Translations under genes and position numbers: made by a program
NCBI GenBank assembly: GCA_030847615.1
Contig: JAUMIR010000001.1
Span: 178,207,001-178,271,000, forward strand
Direction: 5' to 3'
Source of the DNA: Gambelia wislizenii
Taxonomy: Eukaryota; Chordata; Lepidosauria; Squamata; Crotaphytidae
Length of the DNA stretch: 64,000 bases
Part shown: one piece after another, positions 11,259 to 21,656 of the stretch
Layout of the letters: the number at the start of each line of letters is the position of its first letter
How positions within the stretch are numbered: position 1 is the stretch's first letter
Notes under the pieces: model-generated
What the model saw: only the letters and a program-made list of their open reading frames with translations
The model's database searches: none
Told to the model about the DNA's origin: nothing

Positions 11259-12039
11259 TTAGAGATTCTTTAAATTAAAATATTTGCAATGTAATATGAA
11301 AAATACAGAATTCTAAAGTATTTTAACCCTTACTCAAACCATAACAAGGATTGTGTCAGGATATTCTGTTGTGGCCTTGAGGCAACAGGTTCTGTAAATT
11401 ACCATTAACAGTCTGAAATAATGTCTCCTAACTACAGTCACACAGAGTTCTTTTTTCAGTTTGTGAACAGAAACCCATTGTTTGTTACTTGTGAGGAGCA
11501 TCTTATGTGCCTTTATAATGTAGGCCTAAATTCAACTGTTAGTTCCAACTAGAATAGGCCCACTGAATCAACATGAACATCCAATAATTCAGTGTATGGT
11601 ATAGTAACTTAATTTATGCCATAGTCAGGCATCAACCATAGCCTGAGATCAGTATTATCTTAGGCATGCCAGCCAACAGCACAAACATGTTAAAACAGTT
11701 GAAAATGTAGGATAAAGTTTATAGATAGTATATGCATACAGGGCTATCAGAGTAGGTGGCTTTTAATGTTTGAACAACGGACGACAAAAAATATGATTCA
11801 CGCTGCAGTCCAACACCGTTTTACTCCTAAAGTTCGAGTGAAGCTAAATACATCAGTCATCCCTGCAAAGAGAGAGTAGACCTGAAGATCACCTGGTAGT
11901 GAAGAAAAGGGAGCTATCAATTACTCTATATACCATCTGCCACTTCTTCCTTCACTCTGGGACTCCTTCGCCACAATTGTGTAAGTTGCTTTCTTGCAGG
12001 ACTGAGACCTAGCCAGCAGTCTCCAGCTGGATTAGGTTA

Positions 12040-12640
12040 GCTCCCCAGGCTAGGGAATATAAGTGGGACCATTGCGGGGGGGGGGGGAGAGGATCCACTG
12101 CCATCGGAGGTAACACCAAAGAGGGACTGCCCCTTTGGGGAAGCCACTCTGGGGGTGGCAGGAGGACAAGGGCCTGTCCTGTTGCTGCTGCTTTACAGAA
12201 AAGAAATGGTTGCCTGTTAGGGGCACTGCCCTGTTGGATAAACTGCAGAGTATTCCTGTGGGGAGTTGTGAAGGAGGAGCCAGGCAGCCAGTCATGGTTC
12301 AGAGAGACTGAAGGGTAGCTTCAGGGGAAACAGAATGTATTATAAAAGCAGAGGCTTCTCTCTGAGGCAGAGAGATAGGGTTGATTTCAGGGGCTTGATT
12401 TCAGACAGACAGACACTGTTCTGAAGTTGACAGGGTGTGGAGATACAGGGACAGAGTTTTGGATTTGAACAAGGAGGGGAAACTACCTATGATACTGGAA
12501 AGCCTAAAGAAGAGATTATTGGTGTTTATTATATTCTTCTACTATATTTAATAAACCCATTGCTGTGTTTTAAACCAGTCTAGCTGGCTGTCAAGCCTGA
12601 ATTAGTGTCACATCAACACAGTCACACCAAGTCCACTATT
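12040..12640 (+). repeat. Unclassified repeat-like stretch with polyA signal, possible LTR fragment
   Basis: The stretch is moderately GC-rich at 12050-12300 and ends with TATTTAATAAACCCATTGC followed by TGTGTTTTAAACCAG, an AATAAA signal with a downstream T/G-rich part, as in LTR R regions. I find no paired LTR, primer-binding site or coding domain, so the class is open. Confidence 0.25.
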
Positions 12641-12984
12641 AAAGGGGTCACCCTGAGGCCCAGCAACCCAATCCAGGAAGGGAATCATTGGGGGAACAAG
12701 GACAGGGTGAGTGACAGGATTCCTGGAGGCTTGTAACTGAGACCAGCCTGGGTAAAGGGGTTGGTGCACAACAAAGGGAGACACGTTAATAGTGCTCAGG
12801 GGGCAAGCATCCAAATTATATAGGGTAGAGGGAGATACAGAAATGGGAGACAGTTGAACTATCCTGGGAGTAGAGTTCACAATAGGGCGTTGGCCACCCC
12901 AAAACTATCTCTCATTCTAAGTAATCTGGATAGTCATGGCAGCAGTTCCCCTGGTTTGAAAATTGGTGAAGTTGGTGAATGATA

Positions 12985-14440
12985 AGCAGTTGCTATTTAG
13001 GACTTGATCCTGGATGAATGTGCTGACCTGCCATGTATTACAGAGACCTGGTTGGATGAGAGGAGACAGAATCCTACTATACTGGATAATTATAGACCAG
13101 TCTCCAACATCCCATTCTTGGCCAAAGTATTAAAGCATGTGGTGGCTTCCCAGCTCCTGTTTGAGCAGATTGTCTATTTCAGTCTGGTTTCAGGCCTGCT
13201 TATGGGACAGAGATAGCTTTGGTCACCTTGGTGTGCAGGAAACAGGACAGGGAGATTGTGTCCCTGTTGGGTTTGTTGGATCATTCAGCATAAGGAGCTT
13301 GGAAGTACTGTTTTTCCTGGAGGGGTATTCTCAGAGGGTGGTGCCTGGGGAGTCCTGTATGAATCCTTGGCCATTGGCCTGTGGAGTTCCTCAAGGTTTT
13401 GTCTTGTTCACTGTGCTATTTAACACATACATGAAACTGCTGGGAGAGGTTGACTGGAGTTTGGGGTTCAGGTGACACTAGCATGCTGATGATACCCAGC
13501 TCTATTACTCCTTTCCGCCTAATTCCAAGGAAGCTGTTCTGTGCTAAACCAGTGTGGCTGGCCGCTGTAATGGACTGCATGAGGGCAAACAAACTGAAGC
13601 TTAATCCAGACCAGACAGAGGTGCTCCTTCCTCATCAGTCAAAAGACAAATGTGGGAATAGAGATTCAGGCTGTTAAATGGGGTTACACTCCCCCTGGAA
13701 ATGCAAGTTTGCAGTTTGGGGGTACTTCTGGATTCAGGTCTGAGCCTGGAGTCCCAGGTTTCAGCAGTAACTAGGAGTGCATTTGCACAGTTAAAGCCTA
13801 TGCACCAACTGCACATGTTCCAGGAGAAATCAGATCTAGCCAGGGCAACACATGCTTTTGGTTACATCCCATTTGGATTACTGTAATGTGCTCTACATTG
13901 GGCTGCCTTTAAAAAGTGCTCAGAAACCTCAACTGGTCCACAGAGCTGCAGCCAGATTACTAAGTGGAGCTGGCTACAGGGAGCACAGAACTCCCTTATT
14001 GGAACAGCTCCACTGGCTGTCATTCTGTTTCTGGGCACAATTCAAAGTGCTAGTGATGACCTATAAAGCCCTATATGGCTTGGGTCCAGACTTTCTGAAG
14101 GAAGATATCTCCCTCTAAGAGCCCACTAGAGCTCTAAGATTAGAAAGATCTTTCTCTCTGTCCCAGCACCTTCCTGGGTTTGTCTGGTGGGAACAAGGTG
14201 GCTATAAGTTTTGGAAGCTGACTGGGGTGGGCTTTTAAAGATGTGTGGTGCTGTTCATAAGGTTTTATGAAGGCTTTTAATGAATTTTAAAGTTTTCGTT
14301 TGTTTTAAAATGTTTATATTTATACTTTTATTGAAGCTTTTGTATAGCTTTAATCTGTATTGGTTTTAAATATGCTGTTTGCCAGTTTGAGTCTTATTAC
14401 TGAAGAAAGATGGGATATAAATTAATTATGTATTACTAGC
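12985..14440 (+). mobile_element. L2-clade LINE remnant with internal deletion
   Basis: Broken frames read CITETWLDERR (end of the endonuclease domain), then almost directly NYRPVSNIPFLAKVLKHVV (start of reverse transcriptase), CGVPQG, a DNA-level match to the ADDTQLY active-site region near 13488, NKLKLNPDQTEVLL, LDYCNVLYIGLP and AARLLSGAGYREHRTPLL. The order is that of L2 ORF2. Many frame shifts and stops exist. The EN-RT junction lacks the segment normally between them. Confidence 0.8.
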
Positions 14441-14474
14441 GTAATATGGTGATAGTTTTCAAAGTAGTATGTGG

Positions 14475-14690
14475 GCTCTTAGGTTCCACAGGGGTTTGGT
14501 TCCAGGATCCCACAGATATATAAAAAAAATGTGGGTCATCATATCCTATATTATAAAATGGCAGTGATGTGAACATGGATGCTTCAGTGTGTCTGCTTTC
14601 ACATCACTGCAATTTTATAATGTGGGATGTGACGATCCATGGCTGGTTGGATTCACAAATCTGGAGCCCGCAGATTTGGTGGGCCCACTG
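14475..14690. mobile_element. Decayed Tigger-like MITE
   Basis: The phrases GGGGTTTGGTTCCAGGATCC and, near the other end, CCATGGCTGGTTGGATTCAC match the interior of the better preserved copy at 39700-39929. The ends are eroded. Confidence 0.45.
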
Positions 14691-14880
14691 TTGCCATGTT
14701 AGTCTTTTGCAGCATAAAAAGGACGAAGGGGGAGAAAATAAAAGAAAGAAAAAGAAATGTAGCAGCACCTTTATCTGAAGAAGTGAGCTTATATCCATGA
14801 AAGTTTATGAAAAAATAAACCCCAGTTACTCTTAAAGATCTGCTGCTACATTTCTTTTTCTTTTCCCTCCCTCTTCCTTC
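14690..14880. repeat. Second copy of the GCCATGTTAGTC dispersed repeat
   Basis: The phrases TGCCATGTTAGTCTTTTGCA and GCATAAAAAGGACGAAGG match the copy at 4885-4915. A purine-rich AAAGAAAGAAAAAGAAATGT phrase is followed 100 bp later by its inverse ACATTTCTTTTTCTTTT, giving a hairpin with arms of about 20 bp. Confidence 0.45.
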
Positions 14881-17365
14881 CTCCTATTTATAGTATAATA
14901 CTGTTGTCTTCAAGCTTGTCCTGCATGTAGTTAATCTACTGGCCAGAATTTTTGTACAAAATCAGATGTACCAAGTCAACAAAGAATGAAACAGTTTTTC
15001 ATTTATAACAGTGATCCCATACTAAGTGTATGACAGGACAGATATGGTCTATATTCTTAATAATGAATTCAAATCCCATATATTGTTACAATGTATTGAA
15101 GAATCTCAGGATAACCATGGGTATCAGGGCTGTGGAGGAAGAGTCATGGAATTGGAAGCAAGTATGGGTGTAGCCAGAGTTGCAGCTAGTAGAAATTTAC
15201 TGACTCCAGCTTCAAAATAAAAACTTCTAATATTAAATGCCTTGTTTGTTGCATATTTAGTTTCACAGGAATTTAGGATAGTTTTCTTGTTCAGAAATGT
15301 TAATCAAATAAATATATTTTATGTTCTATCAATCTAAATAGCCTGATGATTCACATTGTGGTGAAGAAATGCCTTGTGCTACCAATTTACTAAAGTAAAT
15401 TTGTTATTACTAATTTGTCATTTATAAAAGAGTTGGCATCAGACAGTAGGAAAAAAAGAGGATTCAGAGTTGAAGGTTTGGCATACCAACTCCAAAGTCC
15501 AATTTATGGAGTATCACTTTTCTCTGACTTCTTCTTCATACAGGTAAGCCAACTCTCATATAATCAAACCTAATAAAATATGATGTCTTCAAAGTTCACC
15601 TGAATTTCCTTGATGATCAAAACACCAGAATTCAGATTAGCGTTGTTTTGCATGCCCATGAAAGACTAACAACTCACTGCTATACATGTTCAGGCTCTGA
15701 AGATCCCTCTGAAGACTTGCTCAAGGCTACATATAGTATCCAAAGAAACAGACTAGAAACAGAACACATATACAGCTGCTCCTAGCTTCATGGGCATGCT
15801 TCTTCACAGTTTAAGGACTGCTTCATCAACTGCTCAATATGAGAAAAGACATATCCATATATAAAATGTGGGAGTAAGCTTTTCCCATCACAGTGAACAT
15901 AACATACAAGTTTAGGAAGTGTTCATGACTTTGGTAATATTAGAATAATTCTGCAAAGCAAAGTAAAAAAAGTTTTCAGTTCTCAAAGACAACTACACGA
16001 AATGGTCTAAATAAAGGTTATTCAGCCCCACATTTTTAACAGAATCCATTAAACTGGAAGTAATCATGGTACATTTGTAGCATGTGCTCAGGAAGCATAT
16101 CTTAAGATATATGGTAGCAGCCAGCAGGTGGTCTTCAGCAACAGGCATCTAGGCCCAAATCCAATTGCTAGTCCTATCCAGAGTAGAACCATTGAATCAA
16201 CTGCTGAATGGAAATCCATCTGATTTAATGGGGCTATTTTAAATGGGATGAGCAATTGTATGTAGGCCCTGTCGCTTTTATTTAGCAACACATGTATTTC
16301 ATTCAGACCTCTGGATGTATATTAGCAATCTGCTCTAAAAGAGCTGATATGGATACAATGTTCCTTTGGGTTAACAACAACCATATTATTGTACCTCATG
16401 AAAATGGCAACTCACTATCTCCAGAGGCTGTGTGCATGTGTGAGATATACCACTTATCTTATCCCCTGAGGCTTCTCAGGGCAGAATATGTGGTATGGGA
16501 GCGGCAAAAAGATTCTGAGTATCAGAGAGATTGGGCTTTCACTGGGAACCCTGTGGGCTGCATGAATCTCATGAGCTGCACTTCCCATACTCTACAAGCA
16601 AGAAGGAGAGAGGTAAAGAGGGCACTAACTCCACCCCTCTTTACACCTGGAAGGCAACTGTCTGCAAAAAATGGCCCTCCTTTTTCTCTTCTCACCAGAA
16701 ATTTTTGAATCCTGTTTATTTCCAAGCATCAGGTGATGGAGATCTCAGATTCAGACCATCACCACCACTCCTTCCCTCATTATCTTGAGAAAGAAAAAAC
16801 TGTCAGGACAAAAGAACGTAAAGACCCTAATGTAGGCCTCAACTGACAATAAACTGGATTATTGACAAGGTCAAGAGTTAAGTATAATGCCTCCTCAGAC
16901 CTGTCCTAGGCCACAAAAGCCCCCTTTGAAAAAAAGAAACTGAAAGTGACCAGCTGGTCTTTTCCAGTTTCTTTAAAAACCTTTTCAGGCTTAACAAAAG
17001 TCCCAAAATTATGTTTAAGTGGAAAGTTATGTTCAAAATTTAGATACATTTAAAGTTTAAATAGAAAAGGAAGCTTGTTTCTCACCTGTTTTCTTGTCAG
17101 CTAGCTAGGACCAACCATCCAAGACGTTTTGCCCCTCTAGAGAAGCTGACCAGACTGGCAGTCAGATCTTTCTCTTCTAGATGTCGCAGCTGGGCTTACA
17201 GTGAGCATTTTCACATGTTGTGCATCCCAAAGAAAGTGTGTATGGACAAGGGAGTTCCCTCCTACTTGCTCAGGTGGACATGTGGCCCACAGCACTGCAA
17301 AAGGGACCTGCTGCTCCCTCTCAATTCATTAATAGGGACATTCTCTGGGCAATTATGTATTAATA

Positions 17366-18000
17366 CAGTTGCCCCTCCACATTCACAACTTTCACATTCA
17401 CAGTTTTGATTATTCACGGAAAGCCGCCTGTCCCCTCCCGCCCTCCACCCTGTCCCTTCCCAAGGCAGCGAAGGGCTTCTCATGACCCTTGTCGCTGCCT
17501 TGGGAAGGCAGGGTGGAAAGCCGCTCGCGTGCCCGTTCACCACCCCAGTCCCCTCTCAGGGCAGCGAGGGGCTTCTCATGAAGTCTGTTGCTGCCTTGGG
17601 AAGACGGGGTGGAAAGCCTCCTTCCCGCCAGGTCTCCACCCCAGTCCCCTCTCAGGGCAGCGAGGGACTTCTCACGAAGCCCGTTGCTGCCTTGGGAAGG
17701 CGGTGTGGAAAGCCGCTCGCGCGCCCACTCTCCACCCTAGTCCCTTCTCAGGGCAGCGAGGGGCTTCTCATGAAGCCCATCACTGCCTTGGGAAGGGGAG
17801 GTGGAAAGCCGCTCATGTGCCCGCTCTCCACCCCAGTCCCCTCTCAGGGCAGCGAGGGGCTTCTCACAAAGCCTGTCGCTGACTTGGGAAAGGACTGGGA
17901 TGGAAAGCCACTCACCCACAGGCTCATTTCTTATTTGTGTTTTTTTTCACATTCGTGGGGGTTGTCTGCCCCAACCCCTGCGAACGTGAAGGGATGACTG
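17366..18000. mobile_element. Tigger-like MITE carrying a minisatellite, copy B
   Basis: The element starts CAGTTGCCCCTCCACATTCA and ends GAACGTGAAGGGATGACTG, flanked by TA at 17364-17365 and 18001-18002. Ends and architecture match copy A at 6524-7286, including the phrase CATTCGTGGGGGTTGTCTGC near the right end. The array inside has diverged in sequence but kept its period. Confidence 0.8.
17440..17905. repeat. Minisatellite with ~96-bp units, about five copies
   Basis: The phrase CAGTCCCCTCTCAGGGCAGC and its variants recur at about 17450, 17542, 17638, 17734 and 17830, a 96-bp period. The first unit has the hairpin CCTTCCCAAGGCAGCGAAGG / inverse ending GTCGCTGCCTTGGGAAGG; later units keep it in weaker form. 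Open frames across the array (up to 171 codons) reflect the multiple-of-three period and not a gene. Confidence 0.85.
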
Positions 18001-18227
18001 TACATATATTGCCACTTAAGATTGTGAGACCTGCCTTTCCTCCAGTAGCTCAAGTCACGGCACAAAGCTCTCCTCCCCCCTTCTGTCCTTACAACCAAGA
18101 AGGTCAGGCTGAGACAGAGACTGGCCCAAAGTCATGCCAAGTCCCAAGACAATATTCTGAAGGAGGAGGGAGGAATCAGCCCTAGATAATGGTGAGGAAA
18201 GCTGGGAGATGCATTCTGCTAACATCT

Positions 18228-18660
18228 GAGAGCAAGGTGTAGTGGTCTGAGTGTTGAACTAGGACTCCAGACCTGGGGCCTATTTACACTACAGAACTAT
18301 AATGCTATTATTCCACTTTAACTGCCACAGCTTATCCTATGGAATCCTGGGATTGGCAGTTTAGGGAAGGGCATTCAGAATTCTCAGCCAGGGAGTTCTA
18401 GTGCCTTTGACCAAACTTAAGATGTCATGATTCCATGAAACGGAACCATGGTAGCTAAAGTGTAATGATAGCACCATATTTCTGTAGTGTGAATGGGCAT
18501 TGAGGTTCCAATCCCAGCTCAGTCAAATTCACTGGGTGGCCTTGGGCATGTTTCACTCTCTCAGCCTACCAGGAAGGCAAGGGCAAACCATCTCTGACAA
18601 AATCTTGCCAGAAAACCCTACAAGAGGGTCAGGGTCAACTGTGAAGGTGCATAACAACAA
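18228..18660 (+). mobile_element. Sauria-type SINE interrupted by a palindromic MITE
   Basis: The SINE begins with AGGTGTAGTGGTCTGAGTG and GAACTAGGACTCCAGACCTG, is broken at about 18277, and resumes at about 18499 with GAGGTTCCAATCCCAGCTCA, GTGGCCTTGGGCATG and a degraded BovB-like tail ending GCATAACAACAA. The gap falls inside the B-box region of the tRNA-like head, so the SINE predates the MITE. Confidence 0.75.
18277..18498. mobile_element. Palindromic MITE nested in the SINE
   Basis: The left end CTATTTACACTACAGAACTA mirrors the right end TTTCTGTAGTGTGAATGGGC. The interior contains CCACTTTAACTGCCACAG, AATCCTGGGATTGGCAGTTT and their inverses, matching the family at 23345-23545, 26741-26880, 30056-30190 and 30204-30427. 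Confidence 0.7.
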
Positions 18661-18708
18661 GAACACCAGGAGGCAGTACGATGCCCACTTCTGCTCTAAC
18701 CACTATGC

Positions 18709-19097
18709 CAGTGGTGCATAACCTATGGCCTGGGGACCCCCAGGGGGTCACTATGTCCTCACGGGGGTGGTCGGTGAAGGCTTGAAGGCTGCTCAGCCCA
18801 CCTCCTGCCTGCAGTGGAGTGGCCATATGACAGAAGCCAAGGCAAAGGCACGCTGGCTGGGCCTGCACATTGCCATTCAATCCACCTGTCACAAACTTGC
18901 AGCAAGAAGCAGAAGAAAAGTCTTCCTGCCCCTTCCAGTGCCTCTGAGGAAAGGTTTACTGGACAGTGTAACCGTATTATTATTATTATCAGATATTATT
19001 ATTAGGATTTTAAATCTTGAGTTAAGTCTTAGAGGATCCACAGCAACAAAAGCCATTTAAAGGGAGCCCCTGGTAAAAGAAAGGTTAAGAGCCACTG
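18709..19097. mobile_element. hAT MITE with exact 8-bp target duplication
   Basis: The element starts CAGTGGTGCATAACC and ends GGTTAAGAGCCACTG, flanked on both sides by CACTATGC (18701-18708 and 19098-19105). An exact 8-bp duplication with CAG...CTG ends is the hAT hallmark. The interior (GGGACCCCCAGGGGGTC, GTTAAGTCTTAGAGGATC) matches the copy at 21657-23060. An internal ATT-rich microsatellite is near 18975. Confidence 0.85.
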
Positions 19098-19117
19098 CAC
19101 TATGCCACATTATAGCC

Positions 19118-19622
19118 CAGTGTTTCTCAGCCAGGGGCTCCCTAGGACAGGGCAGGTTTAAGGCACCAGCGGCGTCAGCATCCACAGGGGGGCCCATTAT
19201 TGTGGGGACCCCCATAGTAAACCTTCTCTTGCAAAAACATTATTAGCAATAATCTGAATATCCTGTACTGTGAATAGCTTAGGTTGAGTTAGGTTTCACT
19301 GACCTAAATGTATGGATCCCCCAAAATAAAGCACTACAGGGGCCCCCATGTATTAGTGTTAGGGTAGATAGTTTTATTTTTGTATTAGTAAGAAAAGAGA
19401 AAAAAACAATTATTATTCTTGCGTTATTGTTACGGCTTTTTGCGGTTGGGTGTATTTTTCAGTAGAATGGTCTTATTCCAATAAAAAATTCCCAATCTCC
19501 CAAATTCCTTCAACCGGTCCTGTCCTAGGGTTCCCCAAGAGGTTGTGATTGTGTGTGTGGGGGAAGCAATAGCAGTGTACAGAACAATGTTTAGGCAGGG
19601 GTTCCTTGAGACCTGAGCACTG
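19118..19622. mobile_element. Probable second hAT-type element
   Basis: The left end CAGTGTTTCTCAGCCAGGGG and the reverse complement of the right end (CAGTGCTCAGGTCTCAAGG) begin with the same CAGTG and share a run toward AACCCCTG, but are diverged. A clear 8-bp duplication was not found. It ends 75 bp from AGPAT5 exon 1, inside intron 1. Confidence 0.45.
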
Positions 19623-19696
19623 TTTCAAGGCTGAGACAGGCTGCTACAGCCCTTGCCCCCCCCCGACCCCCCGGGACCCCTGGCACCCGCCCTGAC

Positions 19697-19915
19697 CTGT
19701 ACGCCGGTGTAGTTCTCGAAGAAGAAGAGCACCATGCTCTGGTAGAGGGTGTAGAGCCGGTCGTCCACCCGGTGGTAGAAGCGGGCGGGCAGCAGGCAGG
19801 CGAGGAGGCGCCAGGCCCCCCAGGCCAGCATGTAGGTGGGGGCGGCGCCCAGCATCACGGCGGCGGGCAGCACGTAGCGCATGGCGTAAGTGTGCAGCAC
19901 CAGCGAGAGCAGCAT
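19697..19915 (-). CDS. AGPAT5: AGPAT5 exon 1 (coding part), start codon to first splice donor
   Basis: This exon encodes residues 1-73 of 1-acylglycerol-3-phosphate O-acyltransferase 5, the enzyme that adds an acyl chain to the sn-2 position of lysophosphatidic acid to make phosphatidic acid; in mammals it is membrane-bound in ER and mitochondria. The translation begins MLLSLVLHTYAMRY, contains APTYMLAWG and LPARFY, and ends VLFFFENYTGVQ, collinear with the human protein from Met1. The long hydrophobic N-terminal stretch fits a membrane anchor. The ATG at 19915 has A at -3 (context GGAAG before ATG). The reading is followed directly by a GTCAGG donor at 19696, leaving phase 0; the open frame continuing to 19625 is intronic. 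The exon sits inside a GC-rich CpG island. Identification is very secure; the exact transcription start is not visible. Confidence 0.96.
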
Positions 19916-20759
19916 CTTCCCGGAGGGCCCGCGGGCCAGCCTCCCTCAGCAGCCGGGCAGCCCAGGCCACCGGCAGGGCGCGCCGCCGCTCGGCATGCCC
20001 GGCTCCGCTTGGCGGCTCCCGAAGAGGGCGAGAGGGGCGGCTTCAGCTCCCCGGCCGCATGGAGCCCAGGCAGGAAGCAGCGTGCCAGGAGGAGGAGGGG
20101 GGGAGAGCCAGGGGAAAGCCAGCCGGGCAGGCGGAGCTAGGCTTCCCACAGGCGCACTCCCTTCCTCGCCGCTGGCTTGGGGTTCAAAGAGAGATACAAA
20201 TTGATAGACAAAATAAAGCCTCCTCCTCAAGCGCTGCTGGTGCTGCTCCCGCCGCCGCCGCCCTCACCGTTACTTGCCACCCTCTGGCCCCGGGCGGGAA
20301 GGCAAAAGGGCGCTGCCGACCAAGCAGCTCCGCCTCGCTGCTGGGCTCGGGTGGCGGCGGCGGCGGTGGAGACTTCCGGGGGCCGGGCAAGGACGCTCCG
20401 GCCTCCGCCTGGCCAAGCCGTTCTGCCCGCCCTGGCCACGGGCTTCCCTCCGCCTCTCTCACTCCCCCACTTTGTGGTTTGGAAAGGCGCGAAAGGCCCG
20501 CCCGGCTTTATTTCTCTATTTTATTTCGGTATTTCTTCCCCACTCCTCGTCAGCCACCAAGGCTCTCCACAAGCGATAGCCCTGGACACACCTGCACCAC
20601 ATTAAGGGCTTTCCCGTGTGGGTCGGCTAATTGCCCCCACAATATATTTGTTACATTGAGATATATGATATCAGATATCAGATATATTTGATATCATGGG
20701 TTTTTAAAAAGTCGGATTGCTCTTTCTACATTAGGATTTGTGACTTACAGGACATTTCA

Positions 20760-20975
20760 GCAATCTGACATTAGGAGGAACTTTTTGACAGTAAGAGCTG
20801 TTCAGCAGTGGAATACACTCCCTCGGAGCGTGGTGGGGTCTCCTTCCTTGGAGGCCTTTAAACAGAGGCTGGATGGCCATCTGTCGGGGATGCTTTGATC
20901 GTGATTTCCTGTGTGGCAGGGGGTTGGACTGGATGGCCCTCGTGGTCTCTTCCAACTCTGCAATTCTATGATTCT
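20760..20975 (+). mobile_element. CR1 LINE 3' end inside the CpG island
   Basis: The phrases AGTAAGAGCTGTTCAGCAGT, GGCTGGATGGCCATCTGTC, GGGGGTTGGACTGGATGG and TCTTCCAACTCTG ending AATTCTATGATTCT are the CR1 3' end with its ATTCTATG tail. It retains several CpG and is close to the form seen in the longer CR1 copies here, suggesting a fairly recent, strongly 5'-truncated insertion. Confidence 0.9.
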
Positions 20976-21656
20976 TTTCTTACTTTTTATTAAAGGTTGC
21001 CCACCCCAGCCGCCAGCCTCATCAGCTCAGGGGCCGCCTGAGAGAGGAGGGCGCGCCTTTCTCAGCCGGATACTTTGCGCCTGTTGCGGGTGGGGGGCCC
21101 GTGAGGAGATGGGTGGCTTGTCGCTGACGCCGAGGGGGTCTGGGCTTCATGGGGCGAAACGCGAGCGGACAGGGCTCCGGGAAAGTCCCCAGAACAGAAG
21201 TAGGCCTGCCGCGGTGGAAACGGGAGAGGCAGCGCCTGTCCCCAGAATGGTCGTGTAGACGCGGGAGTTTCAGCAGGTGTTGCTCGTGAGCTGGTTGCGT
21301 GACAAGGAACAGCTGCTGAAAGTCCCGCGTTTACTCAGCCCGGCTTAAAGGGACAGGAGCCCTTTCCAGTTGTCACTTTGGGAACCCCAACAACTCCTTC
21401 CAAAATCCTGCAGCCAGCCGGTGACCAGGATACCGGGGGGGGTTCCAGGTGGAGGAGGAGATAGTCCCCCAAAGTAACTGTTCCAAGCACTTGCTACAAC
21501 AGATAAATGCCCTTCAATAGCCATTTAGGACGTGACTGCTTGCCTGATGGAACTGTATACATGTGACATATACATGGACATGCCTATGACTCCCAAAAGG
21601 GTCACGTAAACAAGTCAGCTGCTCTTTTGTCTGCTAAACAATTTAATTGCTTAGGC

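Larger units (their letters stand above)
7465..19696 (-). other. AGPAT5: AGPAT5 intron 1
   Basis: The 12.2-kb first intron runs from the GTCAGG donor beside exon 1 to the TTTTCTAG acceptor before exon 2. It is dense in transposons, listed separately. The stretches 9536-10777, 11260-12040, 15000-16140 and 16250-17365 show no recognisable gene or repeat beyond short low-complexity runs and a trace at 16145-16245 of the foldback repeat described at 43510-43622. Confidence 0.85.
19640..21340 (-). promoter_or_regulatory. AGPAT5: CpG island and promoter region of AGPAT5, interrupted by a CR1 tail
   Basis: The sequence is strongly GC-rich and full of CpG from about 19660 to 20500 and again from about 21000 to 21340, in contrast to the AT-rich surroundings. 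It covers exon 1, the 5'UTR and upstream DNA. GC boxes (for example GAGGGGCGGC near 20032) are present; I see no TATA box near the start codon, which fits a housekeeping CpG-island promoter. The two GC-rich halves are separated by AT-rich DNA and a CR1 3' end (20760-20975). Long open frames on both strands here (up to 210 codons) follow from the GC bias and show no protein similarity I recognise. A divergent transcript on the plus strand is possible but not shown. Confidence 0.75.

Noticed and set aside
17406..17997. Plus-strand frames of 158 and 171 codons
   Set aside because: Same cause: tandem 96-bp units inside a MITE.
20059..20691. 210-codon plus frame in the CpG island
   Set aside because: GC-rich sequence yields long chance frames in several phases; no similarity recognised, and it overlaps the AGPAT5 5' region. 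A divergent transcript remains possible but is not supported.
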